A DNA stretch of 64,000 nucleotides from Pseudomonas chlororaphis (GTDB lineage: Bacteria > Pseudomonadota > Gammaproteobacteria > Pseudomonadales > Pseudomonadaceae): contig NZ_MOAL01000004.1 of assembly GCF_003731765.1 (NCBI RefSeq), positions 1,984,001-2,048,000 on the forward strand. Reading direction: 5' to 3'. Shown here piece by piece: positions 28,447 through 37,228 of the stretch. Position 1 is the stretch's first letter, and each line of letters begins with the position of its first letter. A program made the position numbers and the translations under genes. The notes under the pieces were generated by a model. It ran no database searches. It saw only the letters and a list, made by a program, of their open reading frames with translations, and was not told the DNA's origin.

Positions 28447-29775
28447 TCACAGCAGGATAGAGTTGGCAGGCGTCTTCAAGCCCAAGCGATCCCTCAGTGT
28501 CCCGGGTTCATATTCCTGGCGGAACACCCCTTTGGCTTGCAGCAAGGGCACCACGCCACGGGTAAATGTTTCAAAGTCAGTGGGCAAAAACGGAAACATG
28601 AGGTTGTAGCCATCGACGGCATTCGACTCGTATAACGCTGAAAGCTTATCGGCAATATGCTCCGCCGTTCCGATCAGTAGCCAGGTACTTGAACTCTTGA
28701 CCAACCGGCGTCCTATTTCGCGGATGGACAAGGAGGTGTCGTACTGCTTGAGCAGGGCCAGCTCAGTTCGAATGCCATCAAACTCGGACTCATCCGGCAA
28801 CGCTGGCAATGGGCCGTCCGGCGATAGACCTGTCAAGTCCAGGCGTGTGTAGCTGGACACCAGGTCAATCGCCACCGCATCGATAATAAGGCTGTCCTCC
28901 AGGTGCCGACGTCGTTCCTCCTCAGTCTCATCGCCGAGCACCACCGGAAGCACGCCGGTGATGATTTTCAGATCACTGGAATGCCTGCCCTTCAACTCGA
29001 GTCGGCGATTCAAATCGGCCCTGTACGCCAACCCCTCTTCGACCGAATTGATAAAACAGAAGTGCACGTCCGCATGCGCAGCGGCCAGGTTCTTGCCCGC
29101 TTCAGAAGACCCCGCCTGGGCAAGGACCGGATGGCCCTGGGGTGGACGCGGCACGTTAAGCGGCCCACGTACGTTGAAATGTGCGCCTTTGTGATTGATC
29201 GGGTGAATTTTCGATGGGTCGGCAAAGTTGCCGGCACCCTTGTCAAACTCTAGCGCACCCTCCTCCCAGGAGTCCCAGAGCTGCTTGACGACATGGATGA
29301 ATTCCTCGGCCCGCAGATAACGATCGCCGTGTTTCGTTACGCCTGACAATCCGAAATTCGAGGCCTCCTCTTCCAGCCAGGACGTCACGATATTCCAGCT
29401 GGCTCGCCCTGCGCTGAGGTAGTCCAGCGAAGCAAAATAGCGCGCGAGGTTGAAGGGCTCGTTATAGGAAGTCGAAGCCGTGCCCATCAGCCCGATGTGC
29501 TCGGTAACCGCAGCCAGTGCGGACAACAGCGTAATCGGTTCCAGGCGGGCGTTGGCATAGTGCCTCAACCCGCTGGCCACGGAGTCCCAGACTGCGACGT
29601 GATCCGCGACAAAAACCGCATCAAACTTCGCCGCCTCCGCCGCCTGCACGAGTTTTACGTAGTAACCCAGCGTCAATATCTCTTGGGTCGGTGACAGCGG
29701 ATGGCGCCAGGAAAAACGATGATCCCCCTGGGGGTTAAAAAAGAACAAATTCAAAATCATACTTTTATTCGACAT
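28447..29775 (-). CDS. FMN-dependent monooxygenase, NtaA/SnaA/DszA family
   Basis: Two-component flavin monooxygenase, 442 residues, luciferase-like barrel. It uses reduced FMN supplied by a separate reductase. Recognisable segments are RFSWRHPLSPTQEILTLGYY, ADHVAVWDS, MGTASTSYNEPFNLARYFAS, GRASWNIVTSW and GHPVLAQAGSSEAGKNLAA, all typical of nitrilotriacetate and dibenzothiophene-sulfone monooxygenases. A GGAGG ribosome site precedes the ATG at 29,775, which is preferred over an upstream start. It lies in an operon with an osmoprotectant-type ABC transporter, suggesting the substrate is an imported organic amine or sulfur compound. No flavin-reductase gene is adjacent. Confidence 0.88.
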   Translation of the reverse strand: MSNKSMILNLFFFNPQGDHRFSWRHPLSPTQEILTLGYYVKLVQAAEAAKFDAVFVADHVAVWDSVASGLRHYANARLEPITLLSALAAVTEHIGLMGTASTSYNEPFNLARYFASLDYLSAGRASWNIVTSWLEEEASNFGLSGVTKHGDRYLRAEEFIHVVKQLWDSWEEGALEFDKGAGNFADPSKIHPINHKGAHFNVRGPLNVPRPPQGHPVLAQAGSSEAGKNLAAAHADVHFCFINSVEEGLAYRADLNRRLELKGRHSSDLKIITGVLPVVLGDETEEERRRHLEDSLIIDAVAIDLVSSYTRLDLTGLSPDGPLPALPDESEFDGIRTELALLKQYDTSLSIREIGRRLVKSSSTWLLIGTAEHIADKLSALYESNAVDGYNLMFPFLPTDFETFTRGVVPLLQAKGVFRQEYEPGTLRDRLGLKTPANSILL

Positions 29776-29811
29776 AACGCCTCCGCGACCTTGCCCACGT
29801 CGCATTCATTT

Positions 29812-30717
29812 TCACTGGGCCGTCTTGACGGTATGTTCGGCGACCCACTGCGCCGCGACTTTCGCGGGATCCTTGTGATCGATATCAACCAGTCGATTGA
29901 GTTGCTTGAGGTCGTCATCGGTCAGTCTTGCAGAGACCTCGTTGAGCACCTTGGTGACTTCCGGGGTCAGCAACGCCTTGCGCCCCAGTGGCGTGATGTT
30001 TTGCAGGGGCTGTTGGTGCTTGTCGTCCTCGAGGACAACCCAAGGCTCTTTCGCCAGGATGCCTTGTGTGGAGACCACCGTGGCCACGTCGATAGCGCCG
30101 GAGTTCAACGCCAGCCGCGACAAGGGCCCGCCCATGTCCAGCGACTTGATGCTCTTGAAGTTGATGCCGTAGACCGCCTTCAACCCGGGCAGGCCTAACG
30201 CAGCTGTGGCGACCTCGGGAGGCCCACCCAGGGTGAAATTACCCGAGACGGGCGCCAGGTCGGACAAGGTGCGCAGGTTGTACTTTTCTGCGGTCTTTTT
30301 GGTGACGGCCCAAGCAGTAATGGAGCCCGCGGACGAAGGTTCAAGCAGCTGGAGGTCCGCCGGCAACTTCTGTTGCAAAGCGCTGAGGATCTCCTTTTGG
30401 CTGGTCAGGGCGGTCTTGTCGTCATAGAAACTCAACAGTGACCCTATGTATTCGGGTACGACGTCTACATCGCCGTTTTCCAGGGCCTGGGCGATGATCT
30501 GGCGGTTGCCCAGATTGAGGCGGGTCTTGACGTCTATCCCTTGATTTTTCAAGGCTGACGCATAGATGTTGGCGAGAATCGTCTGCTCGGAAAAATTGGC
30601 CCCTCCAATGGTGATGGACTGAGCGCTGGCAAACGCACTGTTCACCAGCAAGCCTAACCCCAGCAGCAATGAAATCGAGTACGCTGAGCGAGCCTTCGAA
30701 CGTTGTTTGTTTTTCAT
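29812..30717 (-). CDS. Osmoprotectant-type ABC transporter substrate-binding protein (OpuC/YehZ-like)
   Basis: Periplasmic binding protein of 301 residues of the ProX/OsmF/YehZ class. The signal peptide reaches about SAFASA before QSITIGGANFSEQTILANIY. Domain features are GDVDVVPEYIGSLLSFY (binding-lobe loop), NLRTLSDLAPVSGNF and GAIDVATVVSTQGILAKEPW. The start MKNKQRSKARS is chosen for its basic run and AGAGGTG ahead; the further upstream start is unlikely. It is encoded with two permeases and an ATPase. The ligand is probably a quaternary or other cationic amine; which one cannot be told. Confidence 0.88.
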   Translation of the reverse strand: MKNKQRSKARSAYSISLLLGLGLLVNSAFASAQSITIGGANFSEQTILANIYASALKNQGIDVKTRLNLGNRQIIAQALENGDVDVVPEYIGSLLSFYDDKTALTSQKEILSALQQKLPADLQLLEPSSAGSITAWAVTKKTAEKYNLRTLSDLAPVSGNFTLGGPPEVATAALGLPGLKAVYGINFKSIKSLDMGGPLSRLALNSGAIDVATVVSTQGILAKEPWVVLEDDKHQQPLQNITPLGRKALLTPEVTKVLNEVSARLTDDDLKQLNRLVDIDHKDPAKVAAQWVAEHTVKTAQ

Positions 30718-30766
30718 GTGGGTTTGCACCTCTGTAGAGTTAATACACACTTTCAAATGCCTCAGG

Positions 30767-31450
30767 TCATGTAGCGCTTAGTTCGATTTTCCCCGCCCGC
30801 CATTTTCTAACCATGAATGTTTCTATCATTGAACAAACCCACTCACTGACAATCGCCAGTGCCGACACCATCAGTGCGCCGCCAATAATTTGCGGCGTAT
30901 CATTTCGGCCCAGTCCATCAATAAGAAACCTGCCCAGGCCGCCGAAGCCGGCATACGCAGCGATGGTGGCCGTGGCGATAAGTTGCACTAGGGCTGATCG
31001 GAACCCTGAAAAGATCAGCGGAAAAGCCAGCGGCAACTCGAGCTGAAAAAACATCTGCCCTCTGCGCATGCCCATCGATCTGGCAGCCTGCTTCAGAGAT
31101 GAATCCACCTGATCGATGCCAACATAGGTATTGGTTAATATCGGCGGGATGCTCATGGTCACCAACGCGATAATCACCGTGCTGGTTTCATAGCCAATGA
31201 GCATGATTGCAACTATCACAATACCCAGAGAAGGTAATGCTCGCCCAATATTGAACAGCCCTATCGCCACCTGCGCGCCTTTGCGGTAGTTAGCCAAAAG
31301 TACGCCGAGCGGCAACGCTATTGCACAAGCGATAACCAGGCTTAAGGACACATAATAAATATGCTCTGCCAGCCGAGTCAGTATGCCGCTTTCACCCAAC
31401 CAATTATCAGAAAGAGAAAACCAAAGGTAGACACTTGCGATCATGTTCAT
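30767..31450 (-). CDS. Osmoprotectant-type ABC transporter permease
   Basis: Inner-membrane permease of 227 residues with about six hydrophobic helices. The EAA-like loop reads LKQAARSMGMRRGQMFFQLELPLAFPLIF. The start is set at 31,450 because its ATG overlaps the stop of the upstream permease as TGATG; an in-frame ATG 24 bases earlier has no ribosome site. Pairs with the second permease to form the channel. Confidence 0.87.
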   Translation of the reverse strand: MNMIASVYLWFSLSDNWLGESGILTRLAEHIYYVSLSLVIACAIALPLGVLLANYRKGAQVAIGLFNIGRALPSLGIVIVAIMLIGYETSTVIIALVTMSIPPILTNTYVGIDQVDSSLKQAARSMGMRRGQMFFQLELPLAFPLIFSGFRSALVQLIATATIAAYAGFGGLGRFLIDGLGRNDTPQIIGGALMVSALAIVSEWVCSMIETFMVRKWRAGKIELSAT

Positions 31451-32079
31451 CAGCGCACCCAAGGCACCAGCCATTTATTGATTGAATAAAACAGAAAATC
31501 AAAACATAACGCCAACATCACCGTCAGGACCAGGCTGACCGCCACAGGCGTAGTGAAACTTTGAGCCAGCCCGGTAATGAACAACTGACCCAGTCCGCCT
31601 TGCCCAATCAACGCAGTAACAGTCACCAGCCCCACCAAAGTAACCGAAGTTGTTCGTAAGCCTGCCAATAACGCAGGCAGCGCCAGTGGAAGTTCAACCC
31701 CGAAGAATCTTTGCAAGCGCGTATACCCCAGCGCACGGGCTTCCTCCAATACGTCCGCAGGGTTACTCGCAAGTCCCGCCAAGGTGTTCTGTAATACGAT
31801 AAGCAAGGAATACAGGCTCAAACCAATGACCGCCGTGGTCTTGGATAAGCCGGTAAAAGGCATTATCAAAATAAACAGTGCCAGGGACGGAATAGTAAAG
31901 AGTATGCCGCAGACATAAATCATCGGCCGCGCCAATCCTGGCTGCCACAACGTCAAGAGCACCATTACACCCGCTAACAGCATCCCTATACACAGGCCCA
32001 AGGTCACCAGTTGAATATGATCAACTAACAGCTGGCCGATCTGCTGCCAGTTTTCAACAATCCAGGACCAGTCAATCAT
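31450..32079 (-). CDS. Osmoprotectant-type ABC transporter permease
   Basis: Second permease, 209 residues, about five to six hydrophobic helices (LVTLGLCIGMLLAGVMVLL, GILFTIPSLALFILIMP). The EAA loop reads VLEEARALGYTRLQRFFGVELPLALPALLAG. Its start overlaps the ATPase stop by 4 nt (ATGA). Membrane partner of the other permease. Confidence 0.88.
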   Translation of the reverse strand: MIDWSWIVENWQQIGQLLVDHIQLVTLGLCIGMLLAGVMVLLTLWQPGLARPMIYVCGILFTIPSLALFILIMPFTGLSKTTAVIGLSLYSLLIVLQNTLAGLASNPADVLEEARALGYTRLQRFFGVELPLALPALLAGLRTTSVTLVGLVTVTALIGQGGLGQLFITGLAQSFTTPVAVSLVLTVMLALCFDFLFYSINKWLVPWVR

Positions 32080-33107
32080 TGCGCACTTCCGAAGCGGCGC
32101 TCATTGAGTGCGCTGTGAAGGCTGGCAATCGAGAGGCAACCTTCGTAACCGCCGGCCTCGTCCACGCGAACAACCACACCGATCGGCGCCGTTAGAATTT
32201 TAACCAGTGCGTGATGCAATGAGTCGTTACTCGACACCGTTGTCAGCTCCGGAACAGGCACGTCCGATTCACTGACCCACTTCAACGGGTTGGACTTGTC
32301 ATCCAGTAGAAGTTTGAATTCACAACTGACCTCATCCACCGGAAGATCAGAAACCTTCATCAGCGAAAGTCTTTTTAACAGCGGATCTTTGCCAATAAAG
32401 TTCTTCACAAACTCGCTGACAGGATGGGCAAGGATGTTGTGAGGTGTGTCGAACTGAACAAGTTTCCCTTCGCCCTCGAAGATGGCAATCCGATCGCCAA
32501 TTTTGATGGCCTCCTCCATATCATGGGTCACCAGGATAATGGTTTTATGCAAACGTCTCTGAAGTGCAACCAGTTCATCCTGCAGTCGCTCGCGTATCAC
32601 CGGATCAAGCGCGGCAAAGGGTTCGTCCATCAATACAACCGGTGGGTCCGAGGCCAATGCCCTCGCCAGAGCGACACGGCTTTGCTGCCCCCCCGATAGC
32701 TGATTAGGGTAGCGGTCCAGAAATTCCGGCTGAAGCCCAACCAGGGAGATGAGTTCGCTCACGCGCTGGCGAATTTTACGTTTGCTCCAGCCCAGCAGCC
32801 GCGGGACGGCGCCAATATTTTCGGCAACCGTCTGGTGAGGAAATAAGGCTGCGCTCTGCATCATGAAACCAATGCCGCGGCGTAGCGTAACGACGTCAAG
32901 TTCATCGGTCGCGGCGCCATTGACACAGATGCGGCCACTGTCCTGGGTATCCAGCCTGTTGATCATGCGCAAAATGGTGGTTTTGCCGCACCCACTCGGC
33001 CCGACAAATACACAGATCTCACCCTCCCGGACGTGAAGCGTTAAATCGCTCACGGCCATTCGCGGGCTGCCTTTATGAGTTTTCTTGATGGCTTCAAAAC
33101 GTATCAT
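32076..33107 (-). CDS. Osmoprotectant-type ABC transporter ATP-binding protein
   Basis: ATPase of the betaine/carnitine/choline class, 343 residues. Walker A FVGPSGCGKTTILRM, signature LSGGQQSRVALARALASDPP, Walker B VVLMDEPFAALDP, and switch HDMEEAIKIGDRI are all intact. The C-terminal 100 residues (VSSNDSLHHALVKILTAPIGVVVRV, ending YEGCLSIASLHSALNE) look like a CBS-type sensor, usual in ionic-strength-gated OpuA/OpuC ATPases. It follows the desaturase by 30 bp. Confidence 0.92.
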   Translation of the reverse strand: MIRFEAIKKTHKGSPRMAVSDLTLHVREGEICVFVGPSGCGKTTILRMINRLDTQDSGRICVNGAATDELDVVTLRRGIGFMMQSAALFPHQTVAENIGAVPRLLGWSKRKIRQRVSELISLVGLQPEFLDRYPNQLSGGQQSRVALARALASDPPVVLMDEPFAALDPVIRERLQDELVALQRRLHKTIILVTHDMEEAIKIGDRIAIFEGEGKLVQFDTPHNILAHPVSEFVKNFIGKDPLLKRLSLMKVSDLPVDEVSCEFKLLLDDKSNPLKWVSESDVPVPELTTVSSNDSLHHALVKILTAPIGVVVRVDEAGGYEGCLSIASLHSALNERRFGSAQ

Positions 33108-33137
33108 TTTCCGACGCCCACATTAGCTTGCCTATTG

Positions 33138-34082
33138 TTAGTGCTCAGCAGGATGGCGAGGACAATCCACGGGACTGACCAGATGTTTCTGCAATAACTG
33201 GAAGTAACCATGAATGACATAGCCATTGTTTCGCGCGATCCATTGTTCACGCCTGGCTCTATACACCCTGGGTAAGTAAAACCAGGGCAAACCGGGAAGA
33301 TCGTGATGAACCAGGTGAAGATTGAGGTTGAGAAACAGCCAACTCAACAGCCCCGACGATTCATTGATAACCGTGCGGTGTTGCGGAAGCGTTGACGGCC
33401 GATGCTCGTAAAACGACCTGATCATGGCAATTGACAAGGCCGGCAGCGACACCAGGAATAGGTACTGTATGGCGCTGATGGCGCTGTATTGCTCAACCAA
33501 GGCCAGCACTACGCCAACACTTAGTAGATGAGCAACCCACATCCGCCAAGCGATTCGCCCGGTGTGAAACAGCCCTCCGATCTCACTGCCCACGAGGGTT
33601 ATCACCGCCAAAGGCGCGCCCATAAGCAAACGACCACCCAAGGTCTTGTTTACCCACAACAGCGTTCTGATATACCGAGGCGAGCGAAACCAAACAGCAC
33701 CGGTGACATAACGACTTTCCGGATCTTGACCCGGCACCGTCAGCACCTCGTCGTTGTGATGCGTCAGATGGGTGTCCCTATAAATATCGTAGGGGTACCA
33801 CACGGCAAACGGCAGAAATCCCAAGGCTTTATTTATGGCGGGCCAACGGGTTGGATGACCGTGGATAAGCTCATGCTGAATCGACATCCACAACACAACC
33901 AGTGGAATCAACAGGACAAGGCTAAGTACTTCGCCAAGTACGCTCCCACAAAAAATAATAAACGCCCAAGCCAGATAGAACCCGACTAACAAAAGCCAGG
34001 TGGGCCACTCAGTTTTACTCGTTACGGTAGTGCTCAGCTTAGCGATTTCAGCTCGATGAGCTTCATCCAGATAGTTTGGCAT
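33138..34082 (-). CDS. Membrane fatty-acid-desaturase-family protein
   Basis: Diiron membrane oxygenase of 314 residues. Three histidine boxes are visible: HELIHGH, HLTHH and HLVHH, on a protein with at least four transmembrane helices. The family includes acyl-lipid desaturases and hydroxylases of small amphipathic substrates. It heads the leftward operon with the osmoprotectant-type transporter and the NtaA-like monooxygenase, so it may hydroxylate the imported compound rather than a fatty acid. That is inference from context only. Confidence 0.85.
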   Translation of the reverse strand: MPNYLDEAHRAEIAKLSTTVTSKTEWPTWLLLVGFYLAWAFIIFCGSVLGEVLSLVLLIPLVVLWMSIQHELIHGHPTRWPAINKALGFLPFAVWYPYDIYRDTHLTHHNDEVLTVPGQDPESRYVTGAVWFRSPRYIRTLLWVNKTLGGRLLMGAPLAVITLVGSEIGGLFHTGRIAWRMWVAHLLSVGVVLALVEQYSAISAIQYLFLVSLPALSIAMIRSFYEHRPSTLPQHRTVINESSGLLSWLFLNLNLHLVHHDLPGLPWFYLPRVYRARREQWIARNNGYVIHGYFQLLQKHLVSPVDCPRHPAEH

Positions 34083-34823
34083 TGTTGTCAGTCGTGATAG
34101 ATCTTGCTCGGAACACGCGCCCAGTCACTCACACTTCAGGCTGCAACCCCATAGACGGGGGATTACCGGAAGATGATTGGCTGGACTGACGGTATGGAAG
34201 TGCCCAACAACGATGATTCACATGGCGTAGAGAAGAAACGCCAAGCCTTCGCTGATTGCACTGCAGGCTTCGCTGTTGGCCTGACAAGGGAGGGGTTTGC
34301 CGGTCACGAATGGAACAGCAATGGAGGAAAAGGAACTGATGCGGATATTGCCGGCGTGATAAATCGCTGCATGGGCGCCGTCATGCGACAGAGCCTCAAG
34401 GCAGATTTGGAAGATTCGGGCGCCGGACATAGTCGTACCATAACAATAGGATTGAACATATCCGGCGGTCCGGTGACAGCAAGGTAGCACGATGACTAAC
34501 ATGCTCAAGGAATATATTTTATTATGCTTATTCCTAAATCGAATAACGAACAAATAGCGTGCATCTCCTGTTCTGTATTCTCAGGATTCGGGATTCTTGA
34601 CATCGCGTATGACGACGACACCGGTGATCAGACTCATCAGGGCAATGGAGATCATGCCCACGTAAGTGGAGCCGGACAGATAAGAGATTGCAACTTATCC
34701 CCAGCGCAGCTCAAAAACTCACTTACAAACAAAAACATCCCTTATAAGCGGTGCTTATGTAAGTCTAGATGGGGACGTCACGCTTACCAACCATCGACTC
34801 GGACTAAAAACCAGAAAAATCTA
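34083..34823. other. Gene-poor stretch with an MFS relic
   Basis: 740 bp between the desaturase and YkgJ-type genes. Apart from the MFS tail at 34,585-34,677 it holds only short open frames without ribosome sites on either strand (for example 34,173-34,487 plus, 34,218-34,553 minus). I see no intact gene here. The base composition is A/T-richer than the rest of the window. Confidence 0.5.
34585..34677 (-). pseudogene. C-terminal remnant of an MFS transporter
   Basis: On the minus strand a frame reads SYLSGSTYVGMISIALMSLI then TGVVVIRDVKNPES and stops. This is the usual last helix and tail of metabolite:H+ symporters of the MFS. Upstream, the frame is interrupted at once, so the rest of the gene has been deleted. 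It is in line with the desaturase operon and may once have been its first gene or a neighbour. Confidence 0.6.
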
Positions 34824-35597
34824 TTATATCGAGTGAAAGATATATTCAGTCTCTGCACGAAGATCCAGCTCAATACCTGCCCCATGCAGACGCGTGTGAA
34901 GGTCAGCATCATCGACCCGTACTTTCCATTGCACATTTTCCGGAACATCGCCACTCTCGCGAACGAGACTGATGGCCTGTTGCAATTGCGCACGGTCGGC
35001 TAAGTAAACAGCCAGCGCGTTGCCTTTCCACGCAGCAACACTCATACCCATCGCAGCGCATACTAAAACTTTAGCTTTGGCATCTTCGCGGTCAGCCTGT
35101 CGGGAGCGTTGAATCTGATCTTCCAAGACAGGATCGACTATACGGTCAGAACATATCACCTCTCCCACCTCCCAGACTTCCGGTGGACACACCTTTTCCT
35201 CTGGGCGCAGCATTAGAAATGGATTGATTTCCATCGGATAGATTCGACAGACCAGTGGTCGATCTTCATAGATCGTGCAGTGGTTATCTTCTCCTAAACT
35301 AGGACACTGTATCAGTGCGTTACCCGCAAAAATGGCTATTACCTGGATACGTGCATCTCCACTAGCTACATCTACCGCGCGTTGCACACTGTGGTTGTAG
35401 TGCGCTGGCAAAGAGAAGACTGACGTGTCAAAAGCTTCGAGTATGACTGCGACGTTACCACCGCGATTTAACCATGCCTCGGTCTCTTGAAGAGTTAGAG
35501 GGATAAGACGTTCTTTACAGCAAGTTCCGCACCCGTTGCAGGCAAACCGCGTGACGTTATTTTTTGTGAGCCTCACTGATTGACTAATAGATGTCAT
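34824..35597 (-). CDS. YkgJ-type cysteine-cluster protein
   Basis: A 257-residue protein with the YkgJ/UPF0153 Zn or Fe-S cysteine cluster: FACNGCGTCCKERLIPLT near the N-terminus and later CPSLGEDNHCTIYEDRPLVCRIYP. The rest is helical with no further domain recognised. Function is unknown for most members. An AGGATCGATC ribosome site precedes the ATG. It sits between the MFS relic and the IS element and may be a stable passenger of the island. Confidence 0.85.
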   Translation of the reverse strand: MTSISQSVRLTKNNVTRFACNGCGTCCKERLIPLTLQETEAWLNRGGNVAVILEAFDTSVFSLPAHYNHSVQRAVDVASGDARIQVIAIFAGNALIQCPSLGEDNHCTIYEDRPLVCRIYPMEINPFLMLRPEEKVCPPEVWEVGEVICSDRIVDPVLEDQIQRSRQADREDAKAKVLVCAAMGMSVAAWKGNALAVYLADRAQLQQAISLVRESGDVPENVQWKVRVDDADLHTRLHGAGIELDLRAETEYIFHSI

Positions 35598-35738
35598 GAT
35601 CGATCCTGTTGCTCACCTCTACTTTTCAACTGGAGGCGATGGCTAAAGAAATCAATGATATACAGTGTATATCTGGTTTCAATTAGGCACTAAATTCCTA
35701 CTAGGTATACTTGGATACACTGAATCGCCCCGGATTCT

Positions 35739-36620
35739 CTAGACACCTTGCAAGCTCATTGCGTAACGCTTTTCAAACTCTACCGGTGACAGTTGATTGT
35801 TGAAACCATGGCGGCGTTTCGCGTTGTAGAACATCTCGATGTAATCAAACACATCACTACGAGCATCTTGCCGCGAGGTGTAGATTTTCCGCTTGATCCG
35901 TTCCCGTTTCAGAAGCTGGAAAAAGCTCTCAGCCACAGCGTTGTCATGACAGTTGCCTCGGCGACTCATGCTGGCAATCAAATTGTTTGCCTTCAAAAAG
36001 CTGCGCCAATCGGAGCTGCTGTACTGGCTGCCTTGGTCGGAATGAACCATCACCTCTTGCTTTGGCTTACGCCTCCATACCGCCATCAATAATGCATCAA
36101 TGGCTAAATCGCTGGTCATCTGCGACTTCATTGACCAGCCAACAACCTGACGAGAAAACAGATCCAGCACCACAGCCAAATATAGCCAGCCTTCATACGT
36201 ACGAATGTAGGTGATATCGGTGACCCAAACTTTGTTGGGTTCTACGACATCGAACTGGCGCTTCAGCAAATTGGGCGAGGCGACCGCTGGCTTACCGCCG
36301 TACTTTCCTGGGCGACGTCGATAACCTGTCTGAGAGCGCAGACCTTCAAGACGCATCAGCCTCGCTACACGATGGCGGCCGCAATCTTCACCGACCTCGC
36401 GCAGATCGTCATGGATTTTGCGATAGCCATAAACGCCGCCGCTCTCCAGCCAGGAATGCTTGATCAAACCCACCAGTCGCTGGTCGTCTTTGGCGCGTAT
36501 AGATTGCGGCTCAGACAGCCAGGCGTAATAACCGCTGGGAAGGACTTTCAGCGTCAGGCAAAGCCGTCGAATCGAATAGTCGCCCGCGCGCTGCTTGATA
36601 AAGGCGTACTTCAGCCGCAC
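35739..36620 (-). CDS. IS3-family transposase OrfB (DDE integrase core)
   Basis: A 293-residue rve-type catalytic protein. It opens MRLKYAFIKQRAGDYSIRRL, and HTH_21-like text GGVYGYRKIHDDLREVG follows. The catalytic residues are the D of VWVTDITYI, the D of VHSDQGSQY and the E of AVAESFFQLLK. In vivo it is normally made as an OrfAB fusion through -1 frameshifting at the A6 run just upstream. It looks intact. Confidence 0.95.
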   Translation of the reverse strand: MRLKYAFIKQRAGDYSIRRLCLTLKVLPSGYYAWLSEPQSIRAKDDQRLVGLIKHSWLESGGVYGYRKIHDDLREVGEDCGRHRVARLMRLEGLRSQTGYRRRPGKYGGKPAVASPNLLKRQFDVVEPNKVWVTDITYIRTYEGWLYLAVVLDLFSRQVVGWSMKSQMTSDLAIDALLMAVWRRKPKQEVMVHSDQGSQYSSSDWRSFLKANNLIASMSRRGNCHDNAVAESFFQLLKRERIKRKIYTSRQDARSDVFDYIEMFYNAKRRHGFNNQLSPVEFEKRYAMSLQGV

Positions 36621-36889
36621 TCCTTGGCAAAGTACGCGGCGGCCTTTTTTAATATGTCTCGCTCTTCAGTGACGCGCTTGAGTTCCGCTCGCAGACGACG
36701 CAGTTCAGCGTGCTGATCATCATCCTGCTGCCGTTCTTCTTGAGGTTTGCTGTAGCGCTTTATCCAGGCATAGAGGCTATGCGTCGACACGCCAAGACGT
36801 GCTGCCACATCGGCGACGGGCAGCTTCTTTTCGATCACTTGATTGACCGCTTGGATTTTGAATTCTTCGGGGTAACGCGGGTTGCTCGT
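36611..36889 (-). CDS. IS3-family transposase OrfA (DNA-binding), with non-standard ACG start
   Basis: HTH protein of 92 residues. VADVAARLGVSTHSLYAWIK is the helix-turn-helix, and LRRLRAELKRVTEERDILKK is the leucine-zipper part. The natural N-terminus should read (M)SNPRYPEEFKIQAVNQ, but the codon before SNP is ACG (36,887-36,889) instead of ATG, although AGGAGG sits 4 bases before it. Either ACG is used, or the first ATG, at 36,838, gives a 75-residue protein lacking the front of the HTH. Confidence 0.85.
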   Translation of the reverse strand, partial: TSNPRYPEEFKIQAVNQVIEKKLPVADVAARLGVSTHSLYAWIKRYSKPQEERQQDDDQHAELRRLRAELKRVTEERDILKKAAAYFAKECG

Positions 36890-37113
36890 GGCACCTCCTA
36901 ATTGGCCTCAGTTTAAGGCAAAGAGGTGTCTACGAAATCCGGGGCGATTCAACTGATCGGGCGAAGGGAGAGCGCTGGTGCTCAGAGGCTCAAGAACCCC
37001 ACTGAAGCCTGGGACCTCAGAAGGCATTTTGATGGGCAACCAAATCCGCATCGGCGCCATTGCTCTCACTCTCCAAACGGGACAGCAGGCTACAAAGAAA
37101 TAAAGAAACGCAT

Positions 37114-37145
37114 AGACAAATATGTCTCATAAAGTCAAATATGAC
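37114..37145 (+). promoter_or_regulatory. Two tandem palindromes, likely upstream activator sites
   Basis: AGACA-AATA-TGTCT (37,114-37,127) and GTCA-AATA-TGAC (37,134-37,145) share the core CAAATATG and are centred 19 bp apart. They lie about 119 and 100 bp before the predicted start site, the usual distance for sigma54 activator binding. The likely protein is the RtcR-like activator encoded at the end of the operon (inference). Confidence 0.6.
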
Positions 37146-37212
37146 CAGTTAATCAACTCAACAAAAATATGAATATCTTTATAAATCATCATATTAGATA
37201 GATATCACGCTT

Positions 37213-37228
37213 AGGCACATCGCTTGCA
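37213..37228 (+). promoter_or_regulatory. Sigma54 (-24/-12) promoter
   Basis: AGGCACATCGCTTGCA at 37,213-37,228 has GG and GC at the exact 10-base interval of sigma54 promoters and keeps GGCAC and TTGC. The first base is A instead of T, and the base after GGCAC is A instead of G. The start site would be near 37,239, leaving a 27-base leader before the helicase ATG. Confidence 0.75.

Larger units (their letters stand above)
35721..36951 (-). mobile_element. IS3-family insertion sequence, complete
   Basis: About 1.23 kb bounded by imperfect inverted repeats starting TGAATCGCCCCGGATT on both ends (35,721 rightwards and 36,951 leftwards). Inside are orfA and orfB in the IS3 arrangement with an A6 slippery run at 36,645-36,650. 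The flanking three bases (CAC and ACT) do not match, so no target duplication is visible, which hints at rearrangement after insertion. A solo copy of the same left end lies at 48,631. Confidence 0.92.

Noticed and set aside
34173..34487. Possible 104-residue gene
   Set aside because: No ribosome site, no recognisable domain, and an equally long frame on the opposite strand. It lies in a decayed stretch.
35718..36954. Target-site duplication of the IS element
   Set aside because: The three bases on each side (CAC and ACT) differ; shifting the ends to make ACT repeat breaks the terminal inverted-repeat symmetry.
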